Source: Oscillospiraceae bacterium
GTDB lineage: Bacteria > Bacillota > Clostridia > Oscillospirales > Ruminococcaceae
DNA length: 64,000 nt
Direction of reading: 5' to 3'
Assembly: GCA_018110825.1 (NCBI GenBank)
Contig: JAGBCL010000052.1
Location: 124,001 to 188,000 of the forward strand
How positions within the stretch are numbered: the stretch's first letter is position 1; every line of letters starts with the position of its first letter. The translations under genes were made by a program, and so were the position numbers. The notes below the pieces were generated by a model, which was not told where the DNA came from, did no database searches, and was given only the letters and a program-made list of their open reading frames with translations. This document shows, piece by piece, positions 26,159 to 34,223 of the stretch.

Positions 26159-26602
26159 TTAGCGTTTCATTTTTACAACATATTCTGTTGTGCCTTCTTC
26201 ATATTTTCTTTCTTCTGTAATCACAAAACCATGCCTTTGATAAAATTTTATTGCTTTTACATTCTTTTCAAGAACCCATAAATAATCGCATTCTTGCTTC
26301 TCAATGGCATATTTTATAAGTCTACTGCCAATGCCTTGATTTTCAAAAAATGTATCAACATATAATTCTACAATCTGTTTTCCTTCAATATGTATCATGC
26401 CCTTAACAAATTCATCATCATAAACCCATATTCTATCTAATTCATCAGAATTATCAATATACCTCTTTGCTAATGGGTATACTTGCATTTCGCCAAATGA
26501 CACACTATCATTCTTAAAAATCTTTCTATAATTCATTCTCTTAGAAAAAATCAGTATTTCTGCTATTCTTGATGCATCTGCTATCGCTGCATGTCGTATC
26601 AT
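26159..26602 (-). CDS. GNAT-family N-acetyltransferase
   Basis: A 147-residue acetyltransferase starting MIRHAAIADASRIAEIL. The acetyl-CoA loop is FFENQGIGSRLIKYAIE (Q/RxxGxG/A pattern) and the C-terminal motif is KAIKFYQRHGFVITEERKYEEG. The ATG at 26602 has GGAGAG 10 bases upstream; an in-frame GTG 18 bases earlier overlaps that site. The substrate, small molecule or protein N-terminus, is not predictable. Its codons are more AT-rich than those of the neighbouring genes. Confidence 0.85.
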   Translation of the reverse strand: MIRHAAIADASRIAEILIFSKRMNYRKIFKNDSVSFGEMQVYPLAKRYIDNSDELDRIWVYDDEFVKGMIHIEGKQIVELYVDTFFENQGIGSRLIKYAIEKQECDYLWVLEKNVKAIKFYQRHGFVITEERKYEEGTTEYVVKMKR

Positions 26603-26715
26603 AATATTACTACTCTCCACCGATTTCTATTTGTTACCTTAACAATTATAACATCCACAGCTAACACTGTCAACAAAAATGCCCGAAGCAATACTCCACA
26701 TTTTTTCTGATTACA

Positions 26716-26744
26716 TTGACTTTCATCATATTATATGCTATAAT
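26716..26744 (+). promoter_or_regulatory. Promoter of the PfkB-family kinase gene
   Basis: TTGACT, 17-base spacer, TATAAT. Confidence 0.82.
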
Positions 26745-26784
26745 CCACTAAACAATAATCGCTTACCCACAAAGGAGGCTTTTT

Positions 26785-27687
26785 ATGAATTGCGAAGTTT
26801 ATATGCACGGACAAGTTCTCGGTACACATTCCTTTTTATTGAAGGGTGAATTTTTACAACCCGACGAATACTCGGAAATCAAAGCGAAATACTTTCTGCC
26901 GGGTGGTGAAACTGGAACTGCTGCAACGGTTCTTGCTTCTCTTGGCGTAAATGTTAAAATCGACGGCACACATATCGGAACAGAAGTTGCGCCGCTTTTA
27001 AAAGAATTTTACAAGGACAAAACCGTGGATTTATCCTCTCTTTATTTTGACCCCGATTATGAAGGTCTTATGGATTACGTTGTAATTTCGGGGCTTGTGC
27101 GTTCACCGATGGGTGTGTTCGGGTCGCTGTATGAAAAGGGGGCAAAGAAACGCTGGAGCATGCCAAAGGAAGAGGACATTGCAAACTGCACAGTCGGAGC
27201 AATTGACCCGTTCTTCCTTGAAGAAACACAGGCTGCTGCTGAACTTTTTGTAAAACACAGAAAGCCGTTCGTTACAATAGATTGCCGACACGACAGTTAC
27301 CTTCATCAGCATTGTGCGGTCAACGTAGTATCGAAAGAATGCACTGGCTGTGAACAGTACAAGGACAAGAGCGTTGAGGAAATCTATCAATTGCTTACAG
27401 ACACTACTGACGGTCTTGTAATTATTACCCGCGGAGAAAAGGAAATGCTGTACGGCAGAAAAGGTCAGCCAATGAAGAAAATGAAGCCTTTTTCTGTTGA
27501 GGTAAAGAGCACTCTCGGAGCGGGTGACACATTCAAGGCAGGCTGTGTTTACGGCTTGCTGAACAATATGTCAGATATTGAGCTTGTACGTTTTGCAAGC
27601 GCTTGTTCCGCAATTGCAATATCACGTTTTCCTCTGCCACTTAATCCGCCTACTTTGGAAGAAATTAAAAAGCTGTTGAGCTTATAA
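26785..27687 (+). CDS. PfkB-family sugar or nucleoside kinase
   Basis: A 300-residue ribokinase-like enzyme. The C-terminal signature TLGAGDTFKAGCVYGLL holds the catalytic Asp and anion hole, and the N-terminal region has the substrate-binding GGETGTAATVLASLG. AAAGGAGG precedes the ATG by 8 bases. The unusually short first part (no long lid, GLVRSPMGVFG) does not match ribokinase, fructokinase or adenosine kinase closely, so the sugar is undetermined. No transporter or isomerase gene is adjacent. It has its own promoter and a terminator shared with asnA. Confidence 0.8.
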   Translation: MNCEVYMHGQVLGTHSFLLKGEFLQPDEYSEIKAKYFLPGGETGTAATVLASLGVNVKIDGTHIGTEVAPLLKEFYKDKTVDLSSLYFDPDYEGLMDYVVISGLVRSPMGVFGSLYEKGAKKRWSMPKEEDIANCTVGAIDPFFLEETQAAAELFVKHRKPFVTIDCRHDSYLHQHCAVNVVSKECTGCEQYKDKSVEEIYQLLTDTTDGLVIITRGEKEMLYGRKGQPMKKMKPFSVEVKSTLGAGDTFKAGCVYGLLNNMSDIELVRFASACSAIAISRFPLPLNPPTLEEIKKLLSL

Positions 27688-27694
27688 AAAATAA

Positions 27695-27736
27695 AATCCA
27701 CCGTATCAATTCCGACACGGTGGATTATTGTTTTTT
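27695..27736. terminator. Terminator between PfkB kinase and asnA
   Basis: A 10-bp stem AATCCACCGT / ACGGTGGATT with a 12-base loop. On the + side GTTTTTT follows, overlapping the asnA stop codon. Confidence 0.85.
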
Positions 27737-28745
27737 AGAGCAACTTAACTCCCTTTTCTTCACATTCCTTGATCATATCGCTTGGCCATACAGATACCTG
27801 CACCTCGCCGATATGAGCCTTTTCAAGCAGAAGCATACAAAGTCTTGACTGACCGATACCGCCGCCGATTGTAAGTGGAAGTGTATCGTTTGCGATAAGC
27901 TGGTGGTACTCGTACTTTATTCTTTCCTGCTGACCGCTGATTTCAAGCTGTTTTTTCAGACTTTCAGCGTCAACACGGATACCCATTGAGGAAATCTCGA
28001 TAGGTGTTTTCAGCACGTTGTTCCAGATGAGCAGGTCACCGTTGAGTGCCCAGTCGTCATAGTCCGGTGCACGTCCGTCGTGACGCACGCCGCTTTTCAG
28101 CTTGCCGCCAATCTGCATAATGAAAACTGTCTTGTGCTTCTCGGTAATGAGCCACTCACGCTCCTTGGGAGTCTTGTCGGGATACATATCCTCAAGCTCC
28201 TGAGAAGTAATGAAGTAAGTTACGTCGCAGATAGTTTCCTTAAGCTGAGGGTAACGGAGGTTAACCTTTCTCTTTGCGTTGGAAAGGGATTTAACAATAT
28301 TTTCAACGGTATTCTTCAGAAAATCAATGTTGCGGTTTTCTCTTGTGATAACCTTTTCCCAGTCCCACTGGTCAACGAAAATCGAGTGCATATTGTCAAC
28401 ATCGTCATCACGTCGGATAGCGTTCATATCTGTATAGATGCCCTCGCCTGCTGTGTAGCCGTAACGGTGGAGAGCCATTCTCTTCCACTTTGCAAGTGAC
28501 TGCACAACCTCTGCTTCATTGTCCATTTCCTTGATGGAGAACTCAACCTTACGCTCAACACCGCTGAGGTCGTCGTTGATACCGCTGTCCTTGCGAACAA
28601 GGAGAGGTGCAGTAACTCTGTCAAGGGTAAGCGCAAAGGAAAGCGCCTGCTGGAATACGTCCTTGATATACTTGATGGCGTGCTGTGTTTCACGGAGCGT
28701 CAGTGCAGATTTATAGCCGTCAGGGATATAAAGCGACTTTGACAT
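27735..28745 (-). CDS. asnA: Aspartate-ammonia ligase
   Basis: A 336-residue AsnA, close to the usual 330. It makes asparagine from aspartate, ATP and free ammonia, and shares the class II aminoacyl-tRNA synthetase fold. Clear segments are ALTLRETQHAIKYIK, LSGVERKVEF, DQWDWEKVI and GGGIGQSRLCMLLLEKAHIGEVQ. The ATG at 28745 has AAGGA 9 bases upstream. It lies 47 bases after asnS and shares the Asn T-box leader, so cellular charging of tRNA-Asn controls both asparagine supply and its use. Confidence 0.95.
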   Translation of the reverse strand: MSKSLYIPDGYKSALTLRETQHAIKYIKDVFQQALSFALTLDRVTAPLLVRKDSGINDDLSGVERKVEFSIKEMDNEAEVVQSLAKWKRMALHRYGYTAGEGIYTDMNAIRRDDDVDNMHSIFVDQWDWEKVITRENRNIDFLKNTVENIVKSLSNAKRKVNLRYPQLKETICDVTYFITSQELEDMYPDKTPKEREWLITEKHKTVFIMQIGGKLKSGVRHDGRAPDYDDWALNGDLLIWNNVLKTPIEISSMGIRVDAESLKKQLEISGQQERIKYEYHQLIANDTLPLTIGGGIGQSRLCMLLLEKAHIGEVQVSVWPSDMIKECEEKGVKLL

Positions 28746-28792
28746 ATCAATCATTCCTTTCTGAATTATCCGATTAAAGTATATGTGCAAAA

Positions 28793-30163
28793 TTAGCGAA
28801 CATTACCTACTGTTCTTGGGTAGAGGATTACGTCTCTGATGTTGGAAACACCTGTTACATACATAATAAGACGCTCGAAGCCGAGACCGAAGCCGCCGTG
28901 CGGTACGGAACCGAACTTACGGAGTTCGAGGTAGTCTGTATAGAGGTCGAGGTTCATATTTCTCTCGTTCATTGCTGCAACAAGCTTATCGTAATCAGCC
29001 TCACGCTCACTGCCGCCGATGATTTCGCCTACACCGGGCACGAGCAGGTCAACAGCTGCAACTGTCTTTCCGTCAGGGTTCTGCTTCATATAGAAGGACT
29101 TGATTTCCTTAGGATAGTTTGTTACGAAAACAGCCTTGTTGAACACTTCCTCGGAGATGTAGCGTTCGTGTTCGGTCTGAAGGTCGCAGCCCCATTCAAC
29201 AGGGTAAACGAATTCCTTATCAGCCTTCTTGAGAAGCTCGATTGCTTCTGTGTAATCGCAAACCGCAAAATCATTGGAGATAAGGTTCTGGAGCTTTTCG
29301 ATGAGTCCGTTTTCGAAGTGTGTATCGAAGAACTTCATTTCGTCAGGGCACTTGTCAAGAACTGTCTTAACAACTGTCTTAATCATTTCTTCGGCAATTT
29401 CGATTACGTCAGGAAGTTCAGCAAATGCGATTTCAGGCTCAACGTGCCAGAATTCTGCAACGTGCTTAGGTGTATTACTGTTTTCAGCACGGAAGCTTGG
29501 GCCGAATGTGTAAATCTTACCGAAAGCCATAGCTGCAACTTCACCTTCAAGCTGACCCGAAACGCTGAGACCAGCCTTCTTGCCAAAGAAGTCGTTGCTG
29601 TAGTATTCATCTTCATTCTTATATTCTGTGTTGTAGCCGATAGTTGTAACCTGGAACATTTCGCCTGCACCCTCACAGTCGCTGCCTGTGATGAGTGGTG
29701 TGTTTACGTAAACATAGTTCTTGCTCTGGAAGAAGCTGTGGATTGCTTCAGCCATTACGGAACGTACACGGAAAACAGCGTTGAATGTGTTTGTTCTGCC
29801 GCGGAGATGTGGCATTGTACGGAGAAATTCGAGAGTATGGCGCTTCTTCTGGAGTGGGTACTCAGGAGGACAAGTGCCAAGGACTTCGATTTCGGAAGCG
29901 TTGATTTCAACAGCAGCCTGACGTGCTTCTACAACTGTACCTGTAACCTTGAGGGAAGTACCCAGCTTGAGAGCCTGGTCAAGTGCGATATCGGAAGCCT
30001 TGTCAATAACAATCTGGAGGTGCTTCAAGGAAGTACCGTCGTTAAGCTCGATAAATGCTACATTCTTGGAATCTCTTGATGTTCTTACCCAGCCGCAGAC
30101 TGTTACTGTCTTGTTGATAAGAGCGGAATTGCTGAAAACTTCTTTGATATCAATGTGTTTCAT
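28793..30163 (-). CDS. asnS: Asparaginyl-tRNA synthetase
   Basis: A 456-residue class IIb synthetase. The N-terminal OB fold (TVCGWVRTSRDSKNVAFIELNDGT) binds the anticodon. Motif 2 is FRAENSNTPKHVAEFWHVEPE, and motif 3 is HGGFGLGFERLIMYVTG. It charges tRNA-Asn directly. The ATG at 30163 has AAAGGA 8 bases upstream and is preferred to the ATG two codons earlier, which is too close. The T-box leader upstream confirms its amino-acid specificity. Confidence 0.95.
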   Translation of the reverse strand: MKHIDIKEVFSNSALINKTVTVCGWVRTSRDSKNVAFIELNDGTSLKHLQIVIDKASDIALDQALKLGTSLKVTGTVVEARQAAVEINASEIEVLGTCPPEYPLQKKRHTLEFLRTMPHLRGRTNTFNAVFRVRSVMAEAIHSFFQSKNYVYVNTPLITGSDCEGAGEMFQVTTIGYNTEYKNEDEYYSNDFFGKKAGLSVSGQLEGEVAAMAFGKIYTFGPSFRAENSNTPKHVAEFWHVEPEIAFAELPDVIEIAEEMIKTVVKTVLDKCPDEMKFFDTHFENGLIEKLQNLISNDFAVCDYTEAIELLKKADKEFVYPVEWGCDLQTEHERYISEEVFNKAVFVTNYPKEIKSFYMKQNPDGKTVAAVDLLVPGVGEIIGGSEREADYDKLVAAMNERNMNLDLYTDYLELRKFGSVPHGGFGLGFERLIMYVTGVSNIRDVILYPRTVGNVR

Positions 30164-30183
30164 AATCATTTTCCTTTCTGATA

Positions 30184-30221
30184 AAAAATAAAAACTCCCG
30201 TCCTAACACTTAGGACGGGAG
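30184..30221 (-). terminator. T-box terminator
   Basis: Minus strand CTCCCGTCCTA pairs with TAGGACGGGAG (5-base loop), followed by TTTTTATTTTTT, 20 bases before the asnS start. Confidence 0.92.
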
Positions 30222-30466
30222 AAAAATTAACCCGTGGTACCACCTAAATTACCGCATAGCGGTCACTCATCAGCAGGAACGTCAAAGCGTTCTCCCTGCC
30301 TTCCGTTTAACGCACAGAACACGGCGCCCCTACTTACCTTAACGGCTTTCAGTTTGCTGCTCGGAAGTGTTATTCACAAGGACTCTGATATGCGGTTTCC
30401 ACTATCCCGCACTCACTGAAAACGAATTTCCCTGCTACTTCTCTTCGTCATAGCATTTCAAAAATC
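30190..30466 (-). promoter_or_regulatory. T-box riboswitch, Asn type, controlling asnS-asnA
   Basis: The minus-strand leader of about 275 bases contains the conserved T-box AGGTGGTACCACGG at 30232-30245, which pairs with the tRNA acceptor end and competes with the terminator just below. Stem I lies further upstream. In its expected specifier loop the sequence GTGAATAACACTTCC offers AAC, an Asn codon. Uncharged tRNA-Asn would bind and allow read-through into asnS and asnA. The specifier position is read by eye and is less certain than the T-box itself. Confidence 0.9.
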
Positions 30467-30472
30467 TAATTT

Positions 30473-30501
30473 ATTTTAGCATATCTTTATAATTATGTCA
30501 A
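30473..30501 (-). promoter_or_regulatory. Promoter of the T-box asnS-asnA operon
   Basis: Minus strand TTGACA, 17-base spacer, TAAAAT. The stretch 30502-30611 between this and the next rightward promoter shows nothing I can assign. Confidence 0.85.
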
Positions 30502-30611
30502 GGGGTTTGCTAAAAATTATTATATGGTAAATTCGTTGTTGCGTTTTGTCAATAATGCACATCACAATCCGCATTGTTATGTGCAACAGCAACAAACTTA
30601 GAATTACCCCA

Positions 30612-30640
30612 TTGACAACTATGTCGCACCGTGATATACT
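30612..30640 (+). promoter_or_regulatory. Promoter of the Sm-like/PadR/DUF2812 operon
   Basis: TTGACA, 17-base spacer, TATACT. Operator site A occupies the spacer and the start of the -10 box. Confidence 0.8.
30621..30637. promoter_or_regulatory. Candidate PadR operator, site A
   Basis: ATGTCGCACCGTGATAT is a pseudo-palindrome: half-sites ATGTCGC and, reverse-complemented, ATATCAC, around ACC. It fits the shared form AYRTCRC-ACC-GYGAYRT. Confidence 0.6.
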
Positions 30641-30653
30641 CAAACCATGATAT

Positions 30654-30670
30654 ACATCGCACCGTGACAT
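30654..30670. promoter_or_regulatory. Candidate PadR operator, site B
   Basis: ACATCGCACCGTGACAT repeats site A with 33-base spacing, three helical turns. A 7-bp hairpin, TCGCAGT / ACTGCGA at 30672-30697, follows in the 5' leader. Confidence 0.6.
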
Positions 30671-30732
30671 ATCGCAGTACAACACATCGAACTGCGACAG
30701 AAAAAACTGTTACAAAAAGGAGGAAGGCAAGC

Positions 30733-31074
30733 TTGAGCAACTGGTTTATATACTTTGTAATAATATACCTTTGTATTATTCTGCCGATGATACGCAGAAA
30801 GAAAAATGCCGCTGTTATTGCGACAAGGAAAATCAAAAACAAAAAGCTAAACAAAGAGGAGCGAATGAAAATGTACGAATTACTTAAAAGATTTATCGGA
30901 AAGAAATGCAACATTTCCATTATGAATTCAAACTCAGGCATACTCGGTACAATTACAGAGGTGCAGGACAACTGGGTTATCGTTGACACAGACAACAACG
31001 GCACTGACGCTGTAAACATTGATTACATCACTCAGATAAGTGAGTGGCCAACCAAGGAAAAGAAAAAGAAGTAA
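30733..31074 (+). CDS. Membrane-anchored Sm-like (DUF6897-type) protein
   Basis: I start it at TTG 30733, which has AAAGGAGG 9 bases upstream; the frame is open further but runs into the promoter and operators. The 113-residue product has one membrane helix at about residues 3-20 (WFIYFVIIYLCIILPMI), a very basic linker, and a C-terminal domain of about 65 residues: LLKRFIGKKCNISIMNSNSG...VNIDYITQI. The short strand pattern and the NW-V-I-V-D pairing look like an Sm/Hfq-type barrel. A weaker internal start near 30869 could release the domain alone. Its function is unknown. Confidence 0.6.
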   Translation: MSNWFIYFVIIYLCIILPMIRRKKNAAVIATRKIKNKKLNKEERMKMYELLKRFIGKKCNISIMNSNSGILGTITEVQDNWVIVDTDNNGTDAVNIDYITQISEWPTKEKKKK

Positions 31075-31091
31075 GATAAAGGAGAATTGCT

Positions 31092-31310
31092 ATGGAAATG
31101 ATGAAAAGATTTATCGACAAGGAAGTTATTATCACAACCCTGCACAATGAGTCAGCAATGCTGGAAGGCTTTGTCCGTGAGGTAAACGAAAACTGGCTTG
31201 TTATCGAAACCGCTAACAAGGGACTTGATATGGTCAACATTGAATACATCGTAAGAATTCGTGAGTATCCAAGAAAAGCAAACGGCAAGAAAAAGCAGAT
31301 TTTCGCTTAA
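31092..31310 (+). CDS. Soluble Sm-like (DUF6897-type) paralogue
   Basis: A 72-residue protein that is a clear paralogue of the C-terminal domain encoded just before it: MKRFIDKEVIITTLHNES...VREVNENWLVIE...GLDMVNIEYIVRIREYP aligns throughout without gaps. It has no membrane segment and a basic tail. AAAGGAG is 7 bases before the ATG. It shares the operon with PadR and DUF2812. An RNA-binding or oligomeric-ring role is a structural guess only. Confidence 0.7.
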   Translation: MEMMKRFIDKEVIITTLHNESAMLEGFVREVNENWLVIETANKGLDMVNIEYIVRIREYPRKANGKKKQIFA

Positions 31311-31322
31311 TGTGAGGTAACT

Positions 31323-31655
31323 ATGACTGATCTGGAAAAGCTTATTAAAAAGCACCTGCCGATGACGGAAACGGCGTTTTACATTCTGCTTGCGCTGAAT
31401 GAACCCCGTCACGGCTACGGAATAACAAAGTTTGTTGCCGAGCTTACCGAGGACCGCATAAAGCTTGGCTCCGGTACGGTTTACGGCACGCTGACAAAGA
31501 TGCAGAAGGACAAACTTATTGACGTTTACGATGACAGCGACAAGAAAATCATCTACGAAATCACCGATATGGGCAGAGAGGTGCTGAAAGCGGAAATAGC
31601 CCGTATCAAGCTGGTTTACGGCAACATTCTTTCACAGGAGGCGAACCTGAAATGA
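31323..31655 (+). CDS. PadR-family transcriptional regulator
   Basis: A 110-residue winged-helix regulator: MTETAFYILLALNEPRHGYGI, then LGSGTVYGTLTKMQKDKLI with the recognition helix, and the wing DDSDKKIIYEITDMG. The short C-terminus is that of PadR subfamily 2. Its stop codon overlaps the ATG of the DUF2812 gene by 4 bases. PadR genes beside DUF2812 membrane proteins are a common Firmicutes pair. The two pseudo-palindromes at 30621 and 30654 are its likely autoregulatory sites. Confidence 0.88.
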   Translation: MTDLEKLIKKHLPMTETAFYILLALNEPRHGYGITKFVAELTEDRIKLGSGTVYGTLTKMQKDKLIDVYDDSDKKIIYEITDMGREVLKAEIARIKLVYGNILSQEANLK

Positions 31656-32803
31656 CTGTAAAATTTATGCCGTTCTGGTTTGCTGATGTGGTCAAATCAG
31701 AGGAAAAGCTTTCACGTCTTGCATCCGAGGGACTTATGCTGACAGGCTTCAAGCCTTACGGATTGTTCACCTTTGAACATGGTGAGGCTGAGCAGGTAAA
31801 ATACCGTATTGTCCGTGAAAAGAAATGCGAGGGCAGAGTGCCTAAGCGTTTAACGGAAAACGGCTGGGTAAAATGTGCTGACAGCAAGCACTATTACATT
31901 ATAAAAAATGCTGACAAGGAAACCGACGCTGAACCGTCCTACAAAAGCTGGGTTACGCTTTACAGAACATTGCAGACGGTTATGTTCTTTATCATATGCT
32001 TTGTGGTAGGTATGTTCATCGGTGCAGGTGCAGCAACGCTTGAAGATATTGCAACAAAGAAAATACGCTGGCAAGCACTTATTGTGCCGTTTGTGCTGTC
32101 GGTTATCTTTATACTTATCTGGCGGAAATTACATAAATCCAACAAGAAGGTGCTTGAAAAAAATCCCGATGCGGTAAAGTTTGCTTTCACCATTCCCGAG
32201 GAGAATTTCATCTACACCAAGGAACAGGAAAAGGCTATGCTGAAATCTAAGGAAATGATTAAGAAATCGCCGTTTTTCTGGGTTGCCGCACCTGACAAAG
32301 CAGAGGCTATGGTTGAGAAAATGGCGGCGGAAGGCTGGAAATTTTACCGCTTTGACAAGTTGGGTCAGGATTTCTACTTCATCAAGTCAGAACCTTGCAA
32401 GCTGAGATTTGTAGTGGATTTTCAAAGTGAAATCTCTGAAGAATATATTGCACTCACAAAAGAAAACGGCTGGAAGCTTGAATTTGCGTCCGTTACAAAG
32501 AAGGACGGATATTGCATCTGGTCTAAGGAATACACTGACGATGAGGACATTCCTGAACTTTACAGCGATAATGAGTCGGCACTCAACCACGCAAAGGATT
32601 ATCTGAAAAAGATGATTATCCCGTTGACTGTTGATGTAATACTTTCCGTACTGCTTATCATATGGTGCTTCACGGACGACCTCGGAATGACACCATTCAA
32701 AATCGTATTTATAATTTTTATGGCGGTTATCGCTTTGGAATACGGCTTCTTTGCAATCAAATCTCTCGGTTACTATTTAAGATTGAGGAAAAAGAATGAT
32801 TAA
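31652..32803 (+). CDS. DUF2812 membrane protein
   Basis: A 383-residue protein with two DUF2812-like modules (residues 1-85, FWFADVVKSEEKLSRLASEGLMLTGF, and about 205-300, FFWVAAPDKAEAMVEKMAAEGWKFYRF), each followed by two membrane helices (about 105-125 and 138-155, then 325-345 and 350-370). The duplicated sensor-like soluble module is the typical form. Function is unknown in this family, but it is routinely paired with PadR regulators, as here. It is translationally coupled to PadR by the overlapping ATGA. Confidence 0.82.
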   Translation: MTVKFMPFWFADVVKSEEKLSRLASEGLMLTGFKPYGLFTFEHGEAEQVKYRIVREKKCEGRVPKRLTENGWVKCADSKHYYIIKNADKETDAEPSYKSWVTLYRTLQTVMFFIICFVVGMFIGAGAATLEDIATKKIRWQALIVPFVLSVIFILIWRKLHKSNKKVLEKNPDAVKFAFTIPEENFIYTKEQEKAMLKSKEMIKKSPFFWVAAPDKAEAMVEKMAAEGWKFYRFDKLGQDFYFIKSEPCKLRFVVDFQSEISEEYIALTKENGWKLEFASVTKKDGYCIWSKEYTDDEDIPELYSDNESALNHAKDYLKKMIIPLTVDVILSVLLIIWCFTDDLGMTPFKIVFIIFMAVIALEYGFFAIKSLGYYLRLRKKND

Positions 32804-32854
32804 TCTGTACAAAATTTTTTCAATTATATTCAACAGCTTGTTGGATATTGACAG

Positions 32855-32883
32855 TTGACAATTCACCAAAAACATAGTATTAT
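32855..32883 (+). promoter_or_regulatory. Promoter of the CPBP protease gene
   Basis: TTGACA, 17-base spacer, TATTAT, 45 bases before the ATG. Confidence 0.78.
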
Positions 32884-32928
32884 TGTATTAGTTCTTTAAT
32901 ACAAATTAATTACGAAAGGTCGGTCACT

Positions 32929-33996
32929 ATGGACACAAACACAAATTACACCACTCCTCCTGCCTACGCAATCTCACCACGCCATCAGGTAAAGAAATGC
33001 TACAACAGAGCTTGTATGGCAATGCTTTTCCAGTTTCTTATTGCCAATATTATTGTTATGATTCCGCTGACAATCTATCAGGGAATGATAATGTCCCAGC
33101 TTATGCTTGAGGAGGGCATCACTGACCCTGTGGTACTTTCCGTACGTACAACAGAGCTTATGAATCCTATGTTTATGATTCTGCTCAACGCAATTGCATT
33201 CCTTATCGCAAACCCTGTTGCTTACCTTATCGGTAATACTATGACGAAAAAATATTACAAGGCAAAGCCTTTCAGCAAAATCCAGCTTCCTGCTGCAGAC
33301 TGCGTGATCGCTGTTCTTGCTGTTGTCGGATTACAAGGCTTCTCACTTCTTGTTCAGTACGCAATTATGTCTGTTACAAAAATGAGTGGCGTCAATGAGT
33401 CAACTGCGGCTATGTTTGCATTTTCCGATGACATCACCAAAAACATTATAATGGTTATCTACTTTGTATTCATCGCTGCAATTACCGAAGAACTTCTCTG
33501 CCGAGGTCTTGTTCTCAAGCTTTTCTCCCCTGTAAGCAAGAAATTCGCAGTTGTTGCTTCCGCAGTTCTTTTCGGTGTTATGCACGGCAACTTCAATCAG
33601 ATGTTCAACGGCTTCCTGCTTGGTCTTGTTATTGGTTACGTTGCTGTAAAAAGCAAGTCAATCTGGATTCCTATAATCTGCCACATGGCTGCAAACACAA
33701 ACGCTATGGTACTAAGCTACTTTGAATATAAAATTGGCGAGGACTTCTTTACAACAGAGCTTATTTACGGCGCAGTGCTTACTGTAATCGCAATCGTTGC
33801 AATCGTGCTTCTCCTCAAGAGAAATGGCAAAATTGACGAAGAAAAGGACGGTTTCCCTGTTGAACAGGCACTTGAAGTTCCTGAGGAAGAAAAGCCGAAG
33901 TGCAAGTGGAAGGCTCTCCTTTCAACACCTTGCTTCTGGATTTTTATTGTAGTTTACGCTTTCAACGCACTTCTTATGCTCACACCGCTTGTTTAA
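32929..33996 (+). CDS. CPBP-family intramembrane metalloprotease
   Basis: A 355-residue protein with about eight membrane helices. The three CPBP motifs are present: EELLCRG (EExxxR) near residue 185, FGVMHGNFNQ (FxxxH) near residue 215 and the C-terminal ICHMAANTNA (HxxxN/B). Relatives process prenylated or bacteriocin peptides or act in self-immunity. A hydrophilic acidic segment at about 300-325 and a last membrane helix extend the usual domain. AAAGGTCGG lies before the ATG. The next small gene starts 12 bases after the stop. Confidence 0.85.
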   Translation: MDTNTNYTTPPAYAISPRHQVKKCYNRACMAMLFQFLIANIIVMIPLTIYQGMIMSQLMLEEGITDPVVLSVRTTELMNPMFMILLNAIAFLIANPVAYLIGNTMTKKYYKAKPFSKIQLPAADCVIAVLAVVGLQGFSLLVQYAIMSVTKMSGVNESTAAMFAFSDDITKNIIMVIYFVFIAAITEELLCRGLVLKLFSPVSKKFAVVASAVLFGVMHGNFNQMFNGFLLGLVIGYVAVKSKSIWIPIICHMAANTNAMVLSYFEYKIGEDFFTTELIYGAVLTVIAIVAIVLLLKRNGKIDEEKDGFPVEQALEVPEEEKPKCKWKALLSTPCFWIFIVVYAFNALLMLTPLV

Positions 33997-34008
33997 GGAG
34001 AAATTAAA

Positions 34009-34170
34009 ATGAAAGAATATAAAGCAGTAACAGTTAAGTGGGACGTACACCTTGAAAAGCTCAACAATGAGCTGAACGAATTTACAAAAGAGGGTTGGAA
34101 TATTGTCAACGTTACAACCGAACCGCCCAACACTCTGAATTTTGTAGTTATACTTTGCCGTGAAGTTTAA
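34009..34170 (+). CDS. DUF4177-like small protein, 53 residues
   Basis: The sequence encodes MKEYKAVTVKWDVHLEKLNN and on to FVVILCREV. The plan is a strand, a helix (LEKLNNELNEFTKEGW), then strands ending in VxxxxR, the pattern of DUF4177 proteins. AAGGAG lies 8 bases before the ATG, and the gene follows the CPBP protease closely, so they are probably one transcript. Function unknown. Confidence 0.7.
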   Translation: MKEYKAVTVKWDVHLEKLNNELNEFTKEGWNIVNVTTEPPNTLNFVVILCREV

Positions 34171-34180
34171 CAGAACGCAG

Positions 34181-34217
34181 AAATGCCTGAGAGGATAAAT
34201 TCCCCTCAGGCATTTTT
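34181..34217. terminator. Terminator between the small gene and pcrA
   Basis: An 11-bp stem AAATGCCTGAG / CTCAGGCATTT, 13-base loop, then TTCCT. The genes on either side converge. Confidence 0.85.
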
Positions 34218-34223
34218 CCTAAG

